Positions 1-10,842 of a stretch of 64,000 bases of DNA are shown here, piece by piece; positions within the stretch are counted from its first letter, which is position 1; each line of letters begins with the position of its first letter. Location of the stretch: the NCBI GenBank assembly GCA_028583405.1, contig CM053246.1, positions 7,859,605 to 7,923,604 on the forward strand. Direction: 5' to 3'. The notes beneath the pieces were generated by a model that did not search any database, was not told the origin of the DNA, and saw nothing but the letters and a program-made list of their open reading frames with translations. This DNA is from Pogonophryne albipinna. Lineage: Eukaryota > Chordata > Actinopteri > Perciformes > Artedidraconidae. The translations under genes and the position numbers were made by a program.

Positions 1-330
1 AACAGCTTCCTCTCTGGAGCATACACATTTATAAAAACAACTGTAAAAAGGTCAAACTGTGCTTTTATCAAAAGCAACCTCCCATTGATAAAATGCTCGA
101 CCTCCAGAGAGACAGGATTAAAAGACTTGGAGAGGAGGAAGCCCCCCCCCCCCACTGAGAGAGGTGTTGTGGCTTAAAATGACTTCCCCCTCCCACTCCT
201 TTTTCCAGTCCGTCTCATTAAAAACATCGCTGTGCGTCTCTTGTAAAAAGAGGACATCGATATGTTTTATTTTTGCAGTCTGAAATATTAAAGCCCTCTT
301 TCTAACCCTAACCTCTCTTTACATTTAAAC
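1..330 (-). pseudogene. Tx1-type LINE ORF2, endonuclease start (partial, decayed)
   Basis: Read on the minus strand, this stretch gives the beginning of an APE-type endonuclease: an LFLQETHSD motif (near 225-260) followed by an NVYAPER motif (near 10-30), as in the ORF2 of L1/Tx1-type LINEs and in the intact element at 19.1-23.1 kb. The frame is broken by at least one stop in the middle, and a run of 13 or more C residues near 142-155 lies in the coding part. It directly follows ORF1 (391-2715) in the expected order, and the rest of ORF2 lies outside the window. The match was made by eye between the two copies in the window; it is clearly non-functional. Confidence 0.75.
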
Positions 331-390
331 TTCCCACTCTAAAAGTATCCATTGCGAGTGAGATATTAAAAGCAAAAATAAAAACATAAA

Positions 391-2715
391 TTAAACACAG
401 ACATTGAGGTTTTTAAAATCACCGCTGCCCAATTGTTTCCTTACTTTAGTTACAATTATTTTTGGTCTATAAACTTCCAGCTCATCCAAGACAGACTGCT
501 CTTTCCGGCTTATGTGGAGTCTTGCTGAGGCACAAAAAACGGCCAAATCTGGGAAATATTCTTCAATTATTACGTTATGTTGGTTTTTTGTCTGCACCAG
601 GTAATTTTTTATCATTTCAGCTGAGTACATTTTTTTTTGTGACTACTGCTCAAAAAACCTGGCACATCGCTGCTGTCAGACACACAATCATCCCAACTCT
701 CATCCGCCTGTTCTTGCTCTCTTTCTTCCTTTCCCTCAATCCCTACTTTACTGTTTTTTGCAACGGCATGATATGTCTTTTTTATTTCTCCTGCGTTTAG
801 TAGCAGTCTTTTTTTTATTTATCATTTCTGTTGCCACCTCCTCTTCCTCCATCTCAGGAACCTCCACCTGCTCACCCCATGTTTTCTTCTCCTCTCCTGT
901 TTTGTCCATATGTGTTTCCCTATCCATATCCTCCTCCTGTGTTTGCATTCACACCTAATAGTCCGCTTCTCTGGTGCGCACATTGTTTCATTTTTCAGAA
1001 GGTTCGGTTTGCGTTCACACGGGCAAAACTCAAACGGACTGTAAACTTTAGACACAAGTCATGTGCATGGAAATGCTGTTCAACCATTGGTCAGACATTA
1101 AGGGGGTAAAAACGCAAATCCCGGTCATTTCTACCGGAGCCTCCGCCATGGAGCATCGGCACTTTCGGCAGGTTATTCTCATGCTGCTGTTAATCTGGAG
1201 GTCAACAGACACAAGCGGCAAGCGCATATGATTATATAATCAGATAACGTCCGTTAAAAAACATTATAACACATATAATGAGAGACGTTCTGCAGTAAGG
1301 AGGGGCGTTTCACCGACGACAGGTGTTCTTACTTTTATGTAGCTGACGGAGCATTTTTACTTTACACGACACTGTTCAACACTTAATTCTGCTTCACTCA
1401 TTCGCTAAAGATTTTTGAAGACATCCGTGCTCTTGTGACACGTAAATACTACGCTTCCTATGTTTTGGTGCGGACTGCCTTCACACCAGCAAGCTCGCAA
1501 GCAAGCGTTCCGAGACCACCTATTTCAGCGGACCAGAGTCTGGTTGTTTAGTTCACTTAAGAGGTCTCGGACTGCGTTCACACCGACCCAAATGAACCGC
1601 ACCAAGCAGCTAAACGCACCAGGGTTCGATTCAACCGGACTATACAAGGCAGGTGTGAACGCACCCTTACTGACTTCCCCTGTCTCTACATTTTCTTTTG
1701 CCAAATCACCTTGTGGTTCATTGATTATTTCAGGGTTTTTTTTCACCATTGGAAAAAAAAATTTTTTCCCTCCCATCCCCCTTTTATTCTGCTTCACACA
1801 AAACCACCACCTCATTTTCCTGGACATAATCACCCACACCCTGTGCAACACCACCGCACCGCAAGCGGGCACAGAAGCAGAACCGCACTGTGTAGCGCGC
1901 CCTCGCCCGCTCCGCGTCCGAGACGTCACATCGTTAGCGGCTGCCACCGTGGGAGACACCCCTCCCTCAGCAGCAGCCACCTGCTGCTCCATTACAACCG
2001 GCGCATCGGCGGCTGGCGCGGCAGTCCACCTCGGCGCAGCCACGGGTGGTTTCGGCGCAACGGACGGCCCTGGCACAGCCGGTGGTCTCGGCGCAGCCGC
2101 GGACGGCCCAGCCTGCGCGTCATCCGGACCAGGCGGAGCCGGATCCCCGCGCCTCGGACAGGCATTCACGGTGTGCCCCTCCTCCCCGCAACCAAAACAC
2201 TTCATAACTGATGATGTTGCAAAAATCACAGTCATAATCATCTACTTTAACGTAAAAACGGAGGTTAAGCTACGCATTCCGATTGTTCAGTATCATATAA
2301 ACTTGTCTGCGGTGAGACACTACGTGTTTCAGTAACTGAGACTTACATCCAGACAGCATCTTTTTCACTGGAGAAACAAGTTTCCCGTGTCTGGACAGTT
2401 CTCTACTGAGGAACTCATCAGTTATGAAGGGAGGGACATTAGAAAGTAGGCTACAACTTTGGTTGCGGTCAGCATCAGCGGCTGTACCTGTACAAACATT
2501 TCTCTCACCGTGATGCCCATCTCGATGACGCGGTTCACCTTCTCCACCTGATCCAGAAAGATCACCACCGTGCTGTTCCTCCGCGCCAGGGATTTAATGC
2601 TGCTGTGCCCGACCTCCCACAGCCAGCCCGATCACCTCCTGCATGTGCATGGGAAGCCGGCTGAGATTTTAATGCCGTGCTTCCGCGTGAGTTTGGCAAA
2701 CTCCCCATTTACCAT
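391..2715 (-). pseudogene. Tx1-type LINE ORF1 (gag-like), frameshifted and interrupted
   Basis: The minus strand carries ORF1 of a Tx1-type LINE in pieces. The start is an ATG at 2715, followed by a segment resembling residues 1-130 of the intact ORF1 at 17.6 kb (shared motifs FVQVQPL and PPFITDEFLSREL, the latter only across frameshifts). A CCHC zinc knuckle (CFGCGEEGHTVNAC) lies near 2160-2200, then an Ala/Pro-rich stretch, an acidic stretch (750-945) and a conserved C-terminal domain (391-630, motif EEYFPDLAVF, compare NYFPDVEKF in the intact copy). At least one internal stop and several frameshifts are present in the N-terminal third, and a MITE splits the gene between the Ala/Pro-rich and acidic parts. 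In this family the protein is a nucleic-acid-binding partner of the ORF2 reverse transcriptase. Confidence 0.8.
943..1670. mobile_element. MITE-like insertion with imperfect terminal inverted repeats
   Basis: The segment separates two parts of the decayed LINE ORF1. Its ends are imperfect inverted copies: GCATTCACACCT then ATAGTCCG at the left, and the reverse complement of GCGTTCACACCT and ATAGTCCG at the right. Further copies of the GCGTTCACACC motif occur inside (near 1010, 1475 and 1570). There is no coding capacity. A clear target duplication could not be fixed, so the superfamily stays open. Confidence 0.5.
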
Positions 2716-2940
2716 GGCGTCAGACGCCGGCCGGCGAGACACCGGCAGGAGAAGCCCACCAAACACCCCACCAAAAAGCACGAAAAGTAAAGCAAATCAA
2801 ACCGCCACCGATAAACTATATTAAATTAACACCCATTAAACCAAAATAAACGGAAAATGTAACGAAAAATTCTCGCTCTTCTCTTTCTCTCACACTTCAA
2901 AATCTCCCAGCATGCACCAGGAAGAAGAAGAAGAAGAAAG
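2716..2940 (-). other. 5' leader of the decayed Tx1-type LINE and flanking (TTC)n tract
   Basis: Upstream of the ORF1 start on the minus strand lies about 200 bases of non-coding leader ending in a short (TTC)n tract (2925-2940, seen as GAA repeats on the plus strand). Tx1-clade LINEs that insert specifically in microsatellites are known, so the tract may mark the insertion site. Confidence 0.45.
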
Positions 2941-3029
2941 ATTTGAAGAACTATAGTGGAATGCTGTAAACAGCATTCACACTAATGACATTATTGTTAT
3001 ATTCATATAAAGGGAGGTCAGTTACTCTT

Positions 3030-3170
3030 TAAAACAGATGGTAGTTAATGGTACTTTTTACTTAAGTACATTTCGAAGCCCATACTTCTTTACTTTTACT
3101 TGAGTAAAGAAGTGTATCTGTACATCTACTTGAGTAAAGGATGTGTGTACTTTTGCCATCTCTGCAGATG
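3030..3170. repeat. Fragment of an ACTTGAGTAAA-type teleost repeat
   Basis: Contains several copies of TACTTGAGTAAA and TACTTAAGTACAT in both orientations. The same motifs bound the repeat at 43.80-44.29 kb and 53.0-53.05 kb. It is non-coding and looks like the end of a dispersed fish repeat. Confidence 0.5.
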
Positions 3171-4262
3171 CGTCAGATTTCTATAGGATAATATATTTTA
3201 TTAATATTTGTATTCTTTCTGTGTCTCTGTATGCACCACTTATACCAAAGCAAATTCCTCATATGTGTACACCTACTTATATTCTGATTCTGATTCTAGT
3301 TTGGGGGGCAGTGAGTGAGCCTGATCTACACCAAGACTCTTGTAGGATGATGATGTCTGTGTTTTGTGTGTTTTCTCTAAATTCAGGGGATCCACTCTTA
3401 CAACCAAATACTGAAGAGTTAAGACCCTGGATGTTCCACATGGAAACAGTATAATGCGTAATTTGCTATTAATAGGTATACAAAGCATTAGTTTTGGCTT
3501 ATAATAATATTTAGCCAATATATGTCTTTATTTTACTCATGTTTTATTTGTTTCTCAATAAGATAAAATAAACTACGGGCGCAGGGTTGGGGTGTTTTAT
3601 CTCTGGCTTGCAATGCACTGATCCTTGGGTGGCTGCTCTGTGGATTATTTCTCTGACACACACTCACACGCTCATTCACATTGAGGCGTTTTCCAGTGCT
3701 TCTCAAGTGTTTTTAGGAAGTCTATAGTGTGCTGTGTATAATGGCTTGTCTCACATCCATTATGTAGAGGCCTAAGCAGATCAAAGAGCATTATGGGTAG
3801 AGAAACAATCGGTTAATGATACAAGTGCACTTCTTTCACCCAGAAAGATTCGGTTTTCCCGCATGCCAGACACAATTACATCAGAGTAGAGCAGTGTTGA
3901 GGAGTAGTTCAGAGATATGATGTTAGGAGAGAGGAAACAGAAAGAGATAAAGGAATTAATGCAATGGAGGAAAACACCCTTACTTTAAGTATGACCATTA
4001 TTCACCAAGGATGAAAAGCATTCATGATTTCTATACAAAAATATTGCAGCGATGAGATCAAATACAGTGTGTTACTTTGACCGCTGTTATTATTACAGAA
4101 TAAAAAATATTTATTGTCTGTTAAATTCACAGCAAAGACAAGGTGATGATCATGTTAATGCAATACATTATTTCAGAGAAGAAGTTTGCTTAAACAATGT
4201 TAAAACTACATTTGTACTTTTTCATAATTTAGGACACATAGTACAAGTACTTCGCAGTATGG
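3171..4262. other. No feature recognised
   Basis: AT-rich sequence with only short chance ORFs. No repeat boundaries, coding motifs or RNA genes are seen. Confidence 0.4.
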
Positions 4263-4484
4263 AACTATAGGTTACTTACGTAACCCCAGTTCTCAGAGTA
4301 ACATGAAGTGAGATGTCTCACTATGGGATGCGCCTCAACGCGTATGCAAACAGAAGCATCAATCTCATTACGCCAATCCTGATTGGCTGGTGATCTTGAC
4401 GTCAGCGTCAGGGAATCCACCCACCCTTTAAGTAGCTTGCGCTACGTCGCAGCGTCATTCAAAATAAGCACCTCTTCTCGCTTC
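4263..4484. repeat. Left inverted terminal repeat of the DIRS1-like element
   Basis: From about 4320 inward, this sequence is the reverse complement of 9324-9490 with few differences. Its outer 55 bases are repeated, inverted and nearly perfect, at 4508-4560. Confidence 0.85.
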
Positions 4485-4507
4485 ACCTTACAAGAAGGGC
4501 CGTCTGG

Positions 4508-4601
4508 TGAGACATCTCACTTCATGTTACTCTGAGAACTGGGGTTACGTAAGTAACCTATAGTTCTCATTCATAACACTCCGTTCGATGTCTCACTATG
4601 G
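4508..4601. repeat. Internal complementary region of the DIRS1-like element
   Basis: Bases 4508-4562 are the reverse complement of the left tip (4266-4321), and bases 4563-4601 are the reverse complement of the right tip (9478-9517). The region thus spells the junction of the two termini, as expected for the template used to complete the circular cDNA in DIRS elements. Confidence 0.85.
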
Positions 4602-4669
4602 GATATTGAAACTCCCGTATTGCTAGACGTGCTTATCTCGAAAATCACCAAAACAACCAGAACTCAACA

Positions 4670-5591
4670 GGTAGAACCCTGTCTCAACACGGGGCCCAGC
4701 ACTGCGCGGGCCACACTCGGAGCAGAGACATCTAGCCTGTAAAAGCGGACAAAAGTGAGCGGTGAGGACCAGCTCGCTGCTGCACAAATGTCTTTGATGG
4801 AAACACCCTTGAACAAAGCCCCTTCTGAGGGTTAGCCCAGGATATAAAGAGTTGGTCATTGCAACGAAACTCTTTTGACCTGTCCATATAGGTGCGTAAA
4901 GCACGAACTGGACACAGCAAATTCGGCCGCTGTTCCTCAGAGGAACACAGCGGCGGAGGAAATGCCACAATGTCAATGGGGGTACATGAGCCAACCACCT
5001 TAGGTATAAAGGCAGGGTTGGGCTTCAGCAACACTCTCGTTTGCCCCGGGCAAACTGAGTGCATGAAGGATGTACAGAGAGCGCATGAATGTCACTGACT
5101 CGCTTGGCAGATGCCAGAGCCAGTAACAGCACTGTCTTCAGTGACAGGTGTTTCATGTCAGCTTCTTCCAGGGGTTCAAATGGAGATCGAGTGAGCCCAT
5201 CTAAAACCACTGCCAAGTCCCATAAGGGCACCAGTGAGCTGGAAACAGGGAGGAGCCTGCGAGCCCCCTTCACAAAACGGCAGACCAAAGGATGTTGGCT
5301 AGCCGTCTTACCCTCAAAGCCCACATGGCATGCAGCGATAGCAGCCAGGTACACTTTGATCGTAGAGAAAGCTCTGTGTTTATCAATTAAGTCCTGTAGA
5401 AATGATAAAATCACCCCGACAGGACATTGAAAAGAGATGTGTCCTTTTTGAAGGCACCACTCCTCAAACACCCTCCACTTACAGTCATAGAGAGACCTGG
5501 TGGAGGAAGCTCTTGCACTCTGAATAGTGTTTATCACCTTCTGAGGGAGCCCCACTGTATTCAGATTGTACCACTCACAGGCCAGGCCCAT
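4670..5591 (-). pseudogene. DIRS-type tyrosine recombinase, frameshifted and internally deleted
   Basis: The reading starts near 5591 with a core-binding region (ARASSTRSLYDCKWRVFEEW), continues into the catalytic domain with the box-I arginine in ASAKRVSDIHAL (near 5060-5090), shifts frame near 5040, and runs to FISWANPQKG. After another jump the C-terminal part (GVSIKDICAAASW, then FVRFYRLDV with the presumed nucleophilic tyrosine) is read at about 4690-4815. The segment that should hold the His-x-x-Arg box between these parts is missing. In DIRS elements this enzyme integrates the circular DNA copy. This copy cannot be active. Confidence 0.82.
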
Positions 5592-6268
5592 AGTGCAAAG
5601 CGCTCTGGGTGTGGGTGAAAGATCGTCCCCCCCCCGCCTGAGACAGTATGTCCCTGCGTAGTGGGAGCTGCCACGGCTGTCCGCACAGCAGCTGATATAT
5701 CTCCGCCAGCCAGTACATTGCAGGCCAGTGCGGAGCTATCAGGATCAGTGTGTGGCGTTGTTCTCTCACTCTGGCCAGAGTTGGGGGTATCAGAGCCAGG
5801 GGTGGGAACGCGTACAGAAGGACCGGAGGCCAAACGTGCGCGAGCGCGTCCACGCCTAACGGTGCGTTTATATCGCGCATTGAAAAGAACAGCTGACATT
5901 GAGCATTTTCTTTTGATGCGAACAGATCTACCGCGGCTCGGCCGTAACGCACCCACAGCTGACTCACAATCATTGGATGTAGAGTCCAGTCTGCACATAG
6001 TGGTGCACCTCTGGACAGCAGATCTGCCCCGAGGTTCATCACTCCTGGTACGTGCGTCGCTCTCAGAGAGAGGAGACGTCCGCAGCTCCATAAGATCAGT
6101 TTGCGTGCCAGCGTGTGTAACTGGAGAGAACGCAAACCCCCTTGGCGGTTTATATACTATATTGTGGTCGTGTTGTCTGTCCTCATGAGGACATGATGTC
6201 CTCTGAGAAAAGGCAGAAGGCGTTTCAGGGTGAGGAACACCGCTAAAAGCTCCAGATAATTTATGTGT
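5575..6268 (-). pseudogene. DIRS RNase H and methyltransferase-like domain (reverse transcriptase missing)
   Basis: The minus strand reads THINYLELLAVFLTLK (from 6268), then RTDNTT, an in-frame stop near 6158, INRQGG, and HVPGVMNLGADLLSR, which is the RNase H block of DIRS elements. The following part (DLFASKENAQCQLFF, then LLYAFPPLALIPPTL) corresponds to the domain described downstream of RNase H in DIRS1-group elements as methyltransferase-like. No reverse transcriptase motif is found upstream: gag sequence (IVPEGIFGS) passes directly into RNase H near 6275, so the whole reverse transcriptase has been deleted. The recombinase frame overlaps the end of this one. Confidence 0.8.
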
Positions 6269-6275
6269 GACCCTC

Positions 6276-9061
6276 ACAGAGCCAAATATGCCCTCGGGAA
6301 CAATAGGCATGTCCAGAACATCCTATTTTTCCCGTTCTGGAAGGTTCGTCAGGTTGAGCCACCTGGCTCTCTCCTGTACCACCATAATTCCCAGTGCTTT
6401 GCCCGTGGCTTGGACTGCACAGCGCTGCACACGGAGGCAAATGTTCGTGATCGCTGTGATTTCGTCCCACACGGCAGGCTCAGGTTTGCGCGACAAGTCT
6501 TCGCAGAGCTCCGCCTGGTAAGCGGTCAGCAGCGAGGAGACGTTGAGTGCCCTGGCGGACAAAGCTGCGGCTTTATAGGCCCGTTCGGTCATCGCTGACT
6601 AGAACCGGTCTGCCTTTGCCGGTAGCATGGGGTTCCTGCTCGGTGTCGAAGCCAGCCTCGGTTGGAGGTGGGCTGCCACCAGCGGTTCCATGGGCGGCAT
6701 GCGGAGCAGGCCGAGCCTCTCCATACCGTCACAGTCCAGGGAGGAGGCACCCTGGATTGGGGCCTTGTTGCTAAAAGGGCGGTCTCTCCACGAGACCGAC
6801 ACCTCGTCCAGCATCTCCGGAAAGACGAAGGAGCTGCCTCTTCGTCCTCGCTGCTTGGGGCAAGTTCTTCCCCTCGTAGCGAGATCTGGAGGTCTCCTTG
6901 GCCACTTCAGGCCATGGGATGTCCAGCCTGGGCGCAGCGCGTTGACACACGGCCTGCAAGTCCATACTTAGGACGGGCGAAGCTGGTGTGCTTTCGCCCG
7001 GGAGAGCGGACATCGTTCCCGGCTTTGCAGCCTGAGCCGATGAAACGAAGATGTCATCCTCATCCGAGTCGGACAGGAGGAACTCAGAGGTAGGGGTGGG
7101 CGATATTGAAAAATATATTATCACGATATTTTTCAAGCAGTATCACGATAGACGATATATATCACGATATTTTTTCATGTCGGTTATTATGGTTATTTTT
7201 AAGTTACTTAACAGTACAAACACCTACAAGGTAACAGAAACTAAAACAAAAAGGAGTAACAGACCAAAATAGCATTTCAAGCTGGTTTTATTTCTGAAAT
7301 GAATCCCTGAATGAACAATTCAACATTTTGATATGACTTCAAGGCACAGTTTCTCAGTATAAAAATGAACTTTCTGAGGTAGCACTAGCAGTGAACATCA
7401 ATAAACATGAAAAGGAGGGTAAAACATAACTAAGTAAATCATCAATGAGGAAAAGTCAGTGCCAAACAATTAAAATGTAAACTTTAGACTTGAAGTGCAA
7501 TAAAAGACTTTAGCATAACTGAAGGGAAAAACTATATAAATACCTTATTGATAAAATAAAATATAAGCCAACAGAATCAAACAAGACAATAAATAAAGTG
7601 TCATAGTGTCCGCTGTCATAGCCCCCTGCGCCGCGCACGGAGAGCCTCTTCTCCTCCCACTCCCCCAGCCTCACCTACTGATTTTAATTTCACCATATAT
7701 CAAGCCCGATCGATTTCACAATGTCAGCGCACCTCTGCTTCCGTGTTGGTAGTTCAGTCAGAGTTGTTTGAGTGAGCAACACACTCTCACTCCATAATCG
7801 TCCAGGAGCGACGTTTGGTCAGTGTCCGTGGCATGCAGTTGTGACGCTCCTAGGCTCCTTCAGCTTCATAAAGGGACGCAAATAGCTTTCAACTGATTGC
7901 AATGTATTCCCATCTGCGGCGGGATTTGACGCTCATGGAAGCACGGCATTCGTTTGTGTCGGCTGCCCTTAAAGGCAATGTGAGCGTCCATTCTCATTGG
8001 ATAACGGAGAATTGTACACCCGGAAGTAAGTATTCCCCTTACTGTCGATTGATTTTACAGTGATATCTGCACTACTCATCGACTAAAAAACACCAGATTA
8101 TCCTTGTTAATTACACAACATTGATTGGTTTAAATTGTGTGCCATGCTTTTGTATTTTTCCCCTTCGATTCGGAGAAACAAATATTTTTTCGGAGTAAAG
8201 GATGGCAGAAGACACTACACTACCCAGAATCCCCAGCTATCGTTTAGGACTACACCATGTGCTCTGTTTGACAAACCCCGTTTTTTTTCACCATTCATTC
8301 CAATGGCTGGGGTCTATGTCACGTGATCTTCAAATTTCTCCCTACAGAAAAAAAAAACATGGCCGAACTTCGTTTTATTCTCGGTGGAAAATGCCTATTT
8401 TAAAGTTAGTTAGTTTATTTTTTTTATAGTTTAAAAAAAAAAAAAAAATCACATTTTTTTTTTTTTTTATCACGATAGATACGATATCTCTGAAAAAGCA
8501 TATAGTGGAGACCTAATATCGTCACGACGATATATATCGTCATATCGCCCACCCCTACTCAGAGGTATCCTCTTCGTCCTCCATATAGTCCAACTCCAGG
8601 ACATCCTCCGCGGGTGGAACCATGGTGAGGTCCAGTTGGGAGCCCCAGCTTGACACAGCGCGGGGCTCCGCTCTCGCGGCTCTTGCCGCCACCGGGCCCC
8701 AGCCTGACACGGCGTGGGGCTCCGGTTCAGCGGCTGCCGCTGTTGTTGAGCCCCAGCCTGGCTCAATCTCTGCGGCGGCCGCCACCATGTCTTGATTGCC
8801 GGCCAGCGAATCAGCGGACATGAGGGGGTCCTGTCCCGACAAGCTAGCTTGGCGTGCTAACCGTCGGCGGAGGCTCTTAATGATGAAGCGGGCACAATGC
8901 CCGCACGAGCTGGGGTTATCGATAGCCTCCCGGGCGTGTTCCAGCCCGAGGCAGGACGAACAGACCTGGTGTGAGTCTGTGCCTGAGATCTTAAACCCGC
9001 AGCCGCATAGCCGAGCCTCCGAGTCCCTGACTCCTCTGGTGTGAGGGAGAGAAGGGTCCAT
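6276..9061 (-). pseudogene. DIRS gag-like ORF1, split by a hAT MITE
   Basis: The likely start is the ATG at 9061. The N-terminal part (9061-8558) holds a cysteine-rich segment (CGCGFK, CSSCLGLEHA, CGHC) and ends in an acidic stretch. It continues after the hAT insertion at 7090 with FLLSDSDEDDIF and runs to about 6276. Joining the two parts through one copy of the 8-bp target duplication keeps the frame open. A stop follows LPEREK near 6322 and the reading goes on into DMPIVPEGIFG. Without the insert the ORF is roughly 420-430 codons. The protein is presumably structural and nucleic-acid-binding. The stop may be a mutation or the natural end. Confidence 0.75.
7091..8557. mobile_element. Non-autonomous hAT element, 8-bp target duplication CTCAGAGG
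   Basis: The termini are perfect inverted repeats (TAGGGGTGGGCGATAT), flanked on both sides by CTCAGAGG (7083-7090 and 8558-8565), an 8-bp duplication typical of hAT elements. The 1467-bp interior has no transposase. It includes AT-rich and homopolymer stretches and a GC-richer block (7620-8340) that could be a further insertion. Confidence 0.9.
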
Positions 9062-9323
9062 CCTCGTTTGCCGGGGTGTCTGCGCAGAGGGATAAACTAG
9101 CAACAGGTATGTTACTGTTTGAAGAAAAAAATCAAACCTTACCGTTATGTCGAAAGAAAAAACGGCGGGGCAGATTACAATATTAACTGGTGTGTTAATA
9201 TTTGTTCAATTCTTCTGCAAAGCAAAGCAAAGTAACCGGCAAGCGCCCGTCGACCAAATGTTAGCTTGGGTTCAGTCTGTGGACCGTTAAGCTAGCCCGG
9301 CTACTGATTTTTGAGATGTGCTC

Positions 9324-9517
9324 TGAAGCGAGAAGAGGTGTTTGAATGACGCTGCGACGTAGCGCAAGCTACCTAAAGGGTGGGTGGATTCACTGACGCT
9401 GACGTCAAGATCACCAGCCAATCAGGATTGGCGTAATGAGATTGATGCTTCTGTTTGCATACGCGTTGAGGCGCATCCCATAGTGAGACATCGAACGGAG
9501 TGTTATGAATGAGAACT
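9324..9517. repeat. Right inverted terminal repeat of the DIRS1-like element
   Basis: Reverse complement of the left terminal repeat. It ends in GTTATGAATGAGAACT, which is also found inverted in the internal complementary region. Confidence 0.85.
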
Positions 9518-10268
9518 CATTGACGCTTTTCAGGGAATTCAGTAAAATACATGAATAGCTGATCTTTTGACAACCAAAACGATTTATACGCACAACACAC
9601 GAGAAACCTTCTTGATCTTCTTTCTGGCAAGTTTACAAAGAGTAAAAGAAACACTCTATTGGTTTCACCACTAGGAAGGGGAACTGAGGTTCTCTACCAA
9701 GCAATCTTTTCATCCATTTGGAGGAACTGTGGGTGAGGTGTGAAGCAAAGCAATTGGAAATGGCTATCAAGATTTAAGTGGCACAGCAATAAAAATACAA
9801 ATATGATCTCAATGTCGGTGTCAATTTTGTCTGGAGATGGAGTTTGAAAAGGAGGGAATGGGAGAGATGAAGGACTCACAGTAGTAAAAGGAATAGGAGG
9901 AGGAATTCATCACTAGCCCTATCCAGTTGACCTTGCTAGAAAATGACAGAAACAAACTGCTTCAGATTCTCGCCTCTGCCTTCCTTAACATTCCTCCTTC
10001 CACCAAATTCTATCCCGCCCCCCCTTGTTTTGATCCTTTTCTCTACGACACCTATTAGAGAGCACTCAATATGATGAGTCATTTAAACGTATTCAAGGAT
10101 TCTCAGCTAGAATTTTCTCTATTTTTCTGTTACACTCTTAGTGGCTCTTTTGTCTGGTTCCCTGTCCTTTTCCCTCCCCTTGCCCTTGCTGTCCTCCCGC
10201 CCCCTCTCATCCTCCTCATCTTCTCCTCCTCCCTCTCGTCTTCGTCTTCCTCTCTCATGTGGTAATAC
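9518..10268. other. No feature recognised
   Basis: Only short chance ORFs and a pyrimidine-rich patch (10165-10255) are seen. No repeat boundaries or coding motifs. Confidence 0.4.
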
Positions 10269-10842
10269 AACACAGTCTTACGGCATTTCGTGTTATAGTC
10301 ACAAAATTAATCTATTGAGTCATGTTCACCAACTTGATTTTCGCATTTATTTTGTGTCACACAGAACGATTTTAAAAGCAATAATAACAAATTTGAAGGA
10401 AAAAGAGATAAAAGAAATACAGATTTCAGTATTCTGACACATAACGATTTTAGAAGCAATGTATTTCTATTGGTAGTATGTTTCGTGCCTGCACCAAATA
10501 ACAAATTAGAAGGAAACGGGTTTTTTTTAAATACAGATTTCAGTATTCTGAGGCTCTTTGCCCCATTTCTTTTCCTCGCGGACGGCAAAAAACTCTGACA
10601 TTATACCATTTCAAATAAAAGGGTTAGGGTAAGATATTGAGTAACACATTTTTTTATGAACCACACAGCTTCTGGTCTTCCAAGACCCGACCGGACAAAA
10701 ATAAATATACTACCAATAGAAATACATTGCTTTTAAAATCGTTCTGTGTGACACGAAAAAAATGCAAAAATCATGTTGGTGAACACGAATCAATAGATTA
10801 AATTAATTTTGTAACTATAACACGAAATGCCGTGAGACTGGG
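10269..10842. mobile_element. Inverted-repeat element, copy 1 (unclassified DNA transposon)
   Basis: Long imperfect inverted arms (about 10271-10400 and 10700-10840) share motifs such as CGGCATTTCGTGTTATAG and the complement of AACGATTTTAAAAGCA. The interior carries a partial duplication (ACAGATTTCAGTATTCTG at 10420 and again at 10535). A second copy at 26.06-26.85 kb shares the interior and the right arm. There is no coding sequence. The target duplication is unclear. Confidence 0.65.

Larger units (their letters stand above)
4263..9517 (-). mobile_element. DIRS1-like tyrosine-recombinase retroelement (deleted, with hAT insert)
   Basis: Inverted terminal repeats bound a minus-strand gene order gag, RNase H, methyltransferase-like domain and tyrosine recombinase, which is the DIRS1 order minus the reverse transcriptase. 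The left terminal repeat (4263-4484) is matched in inverse orientation by 9324-9517. An internal complementary region (4508-4601) joins the reverse complement of the left tip to that of the right tip, the hallmark of DIRS elements, which replicate through a circular intermediate and need no target duplication. Without the nested hAT (7091-8557) the element is about 3.8 kb, short for a DIRS because the reverse transcriptase and part of the recombinase are missing. Confidence 0.88.

Noticed and set aside
391..800. Plus-strand 112-codon hydrophobic ORF
   Set aside because: Antisense to the conserved C-terminal domain of the LINE ORF1.
1460..2335. 291-codon plus-strand ORF
   Set aside because: Antisense to the decayed LINE ORF1 with its zinc knuckle; composition is the mirror of the Ala/Pro-rich coding strand.
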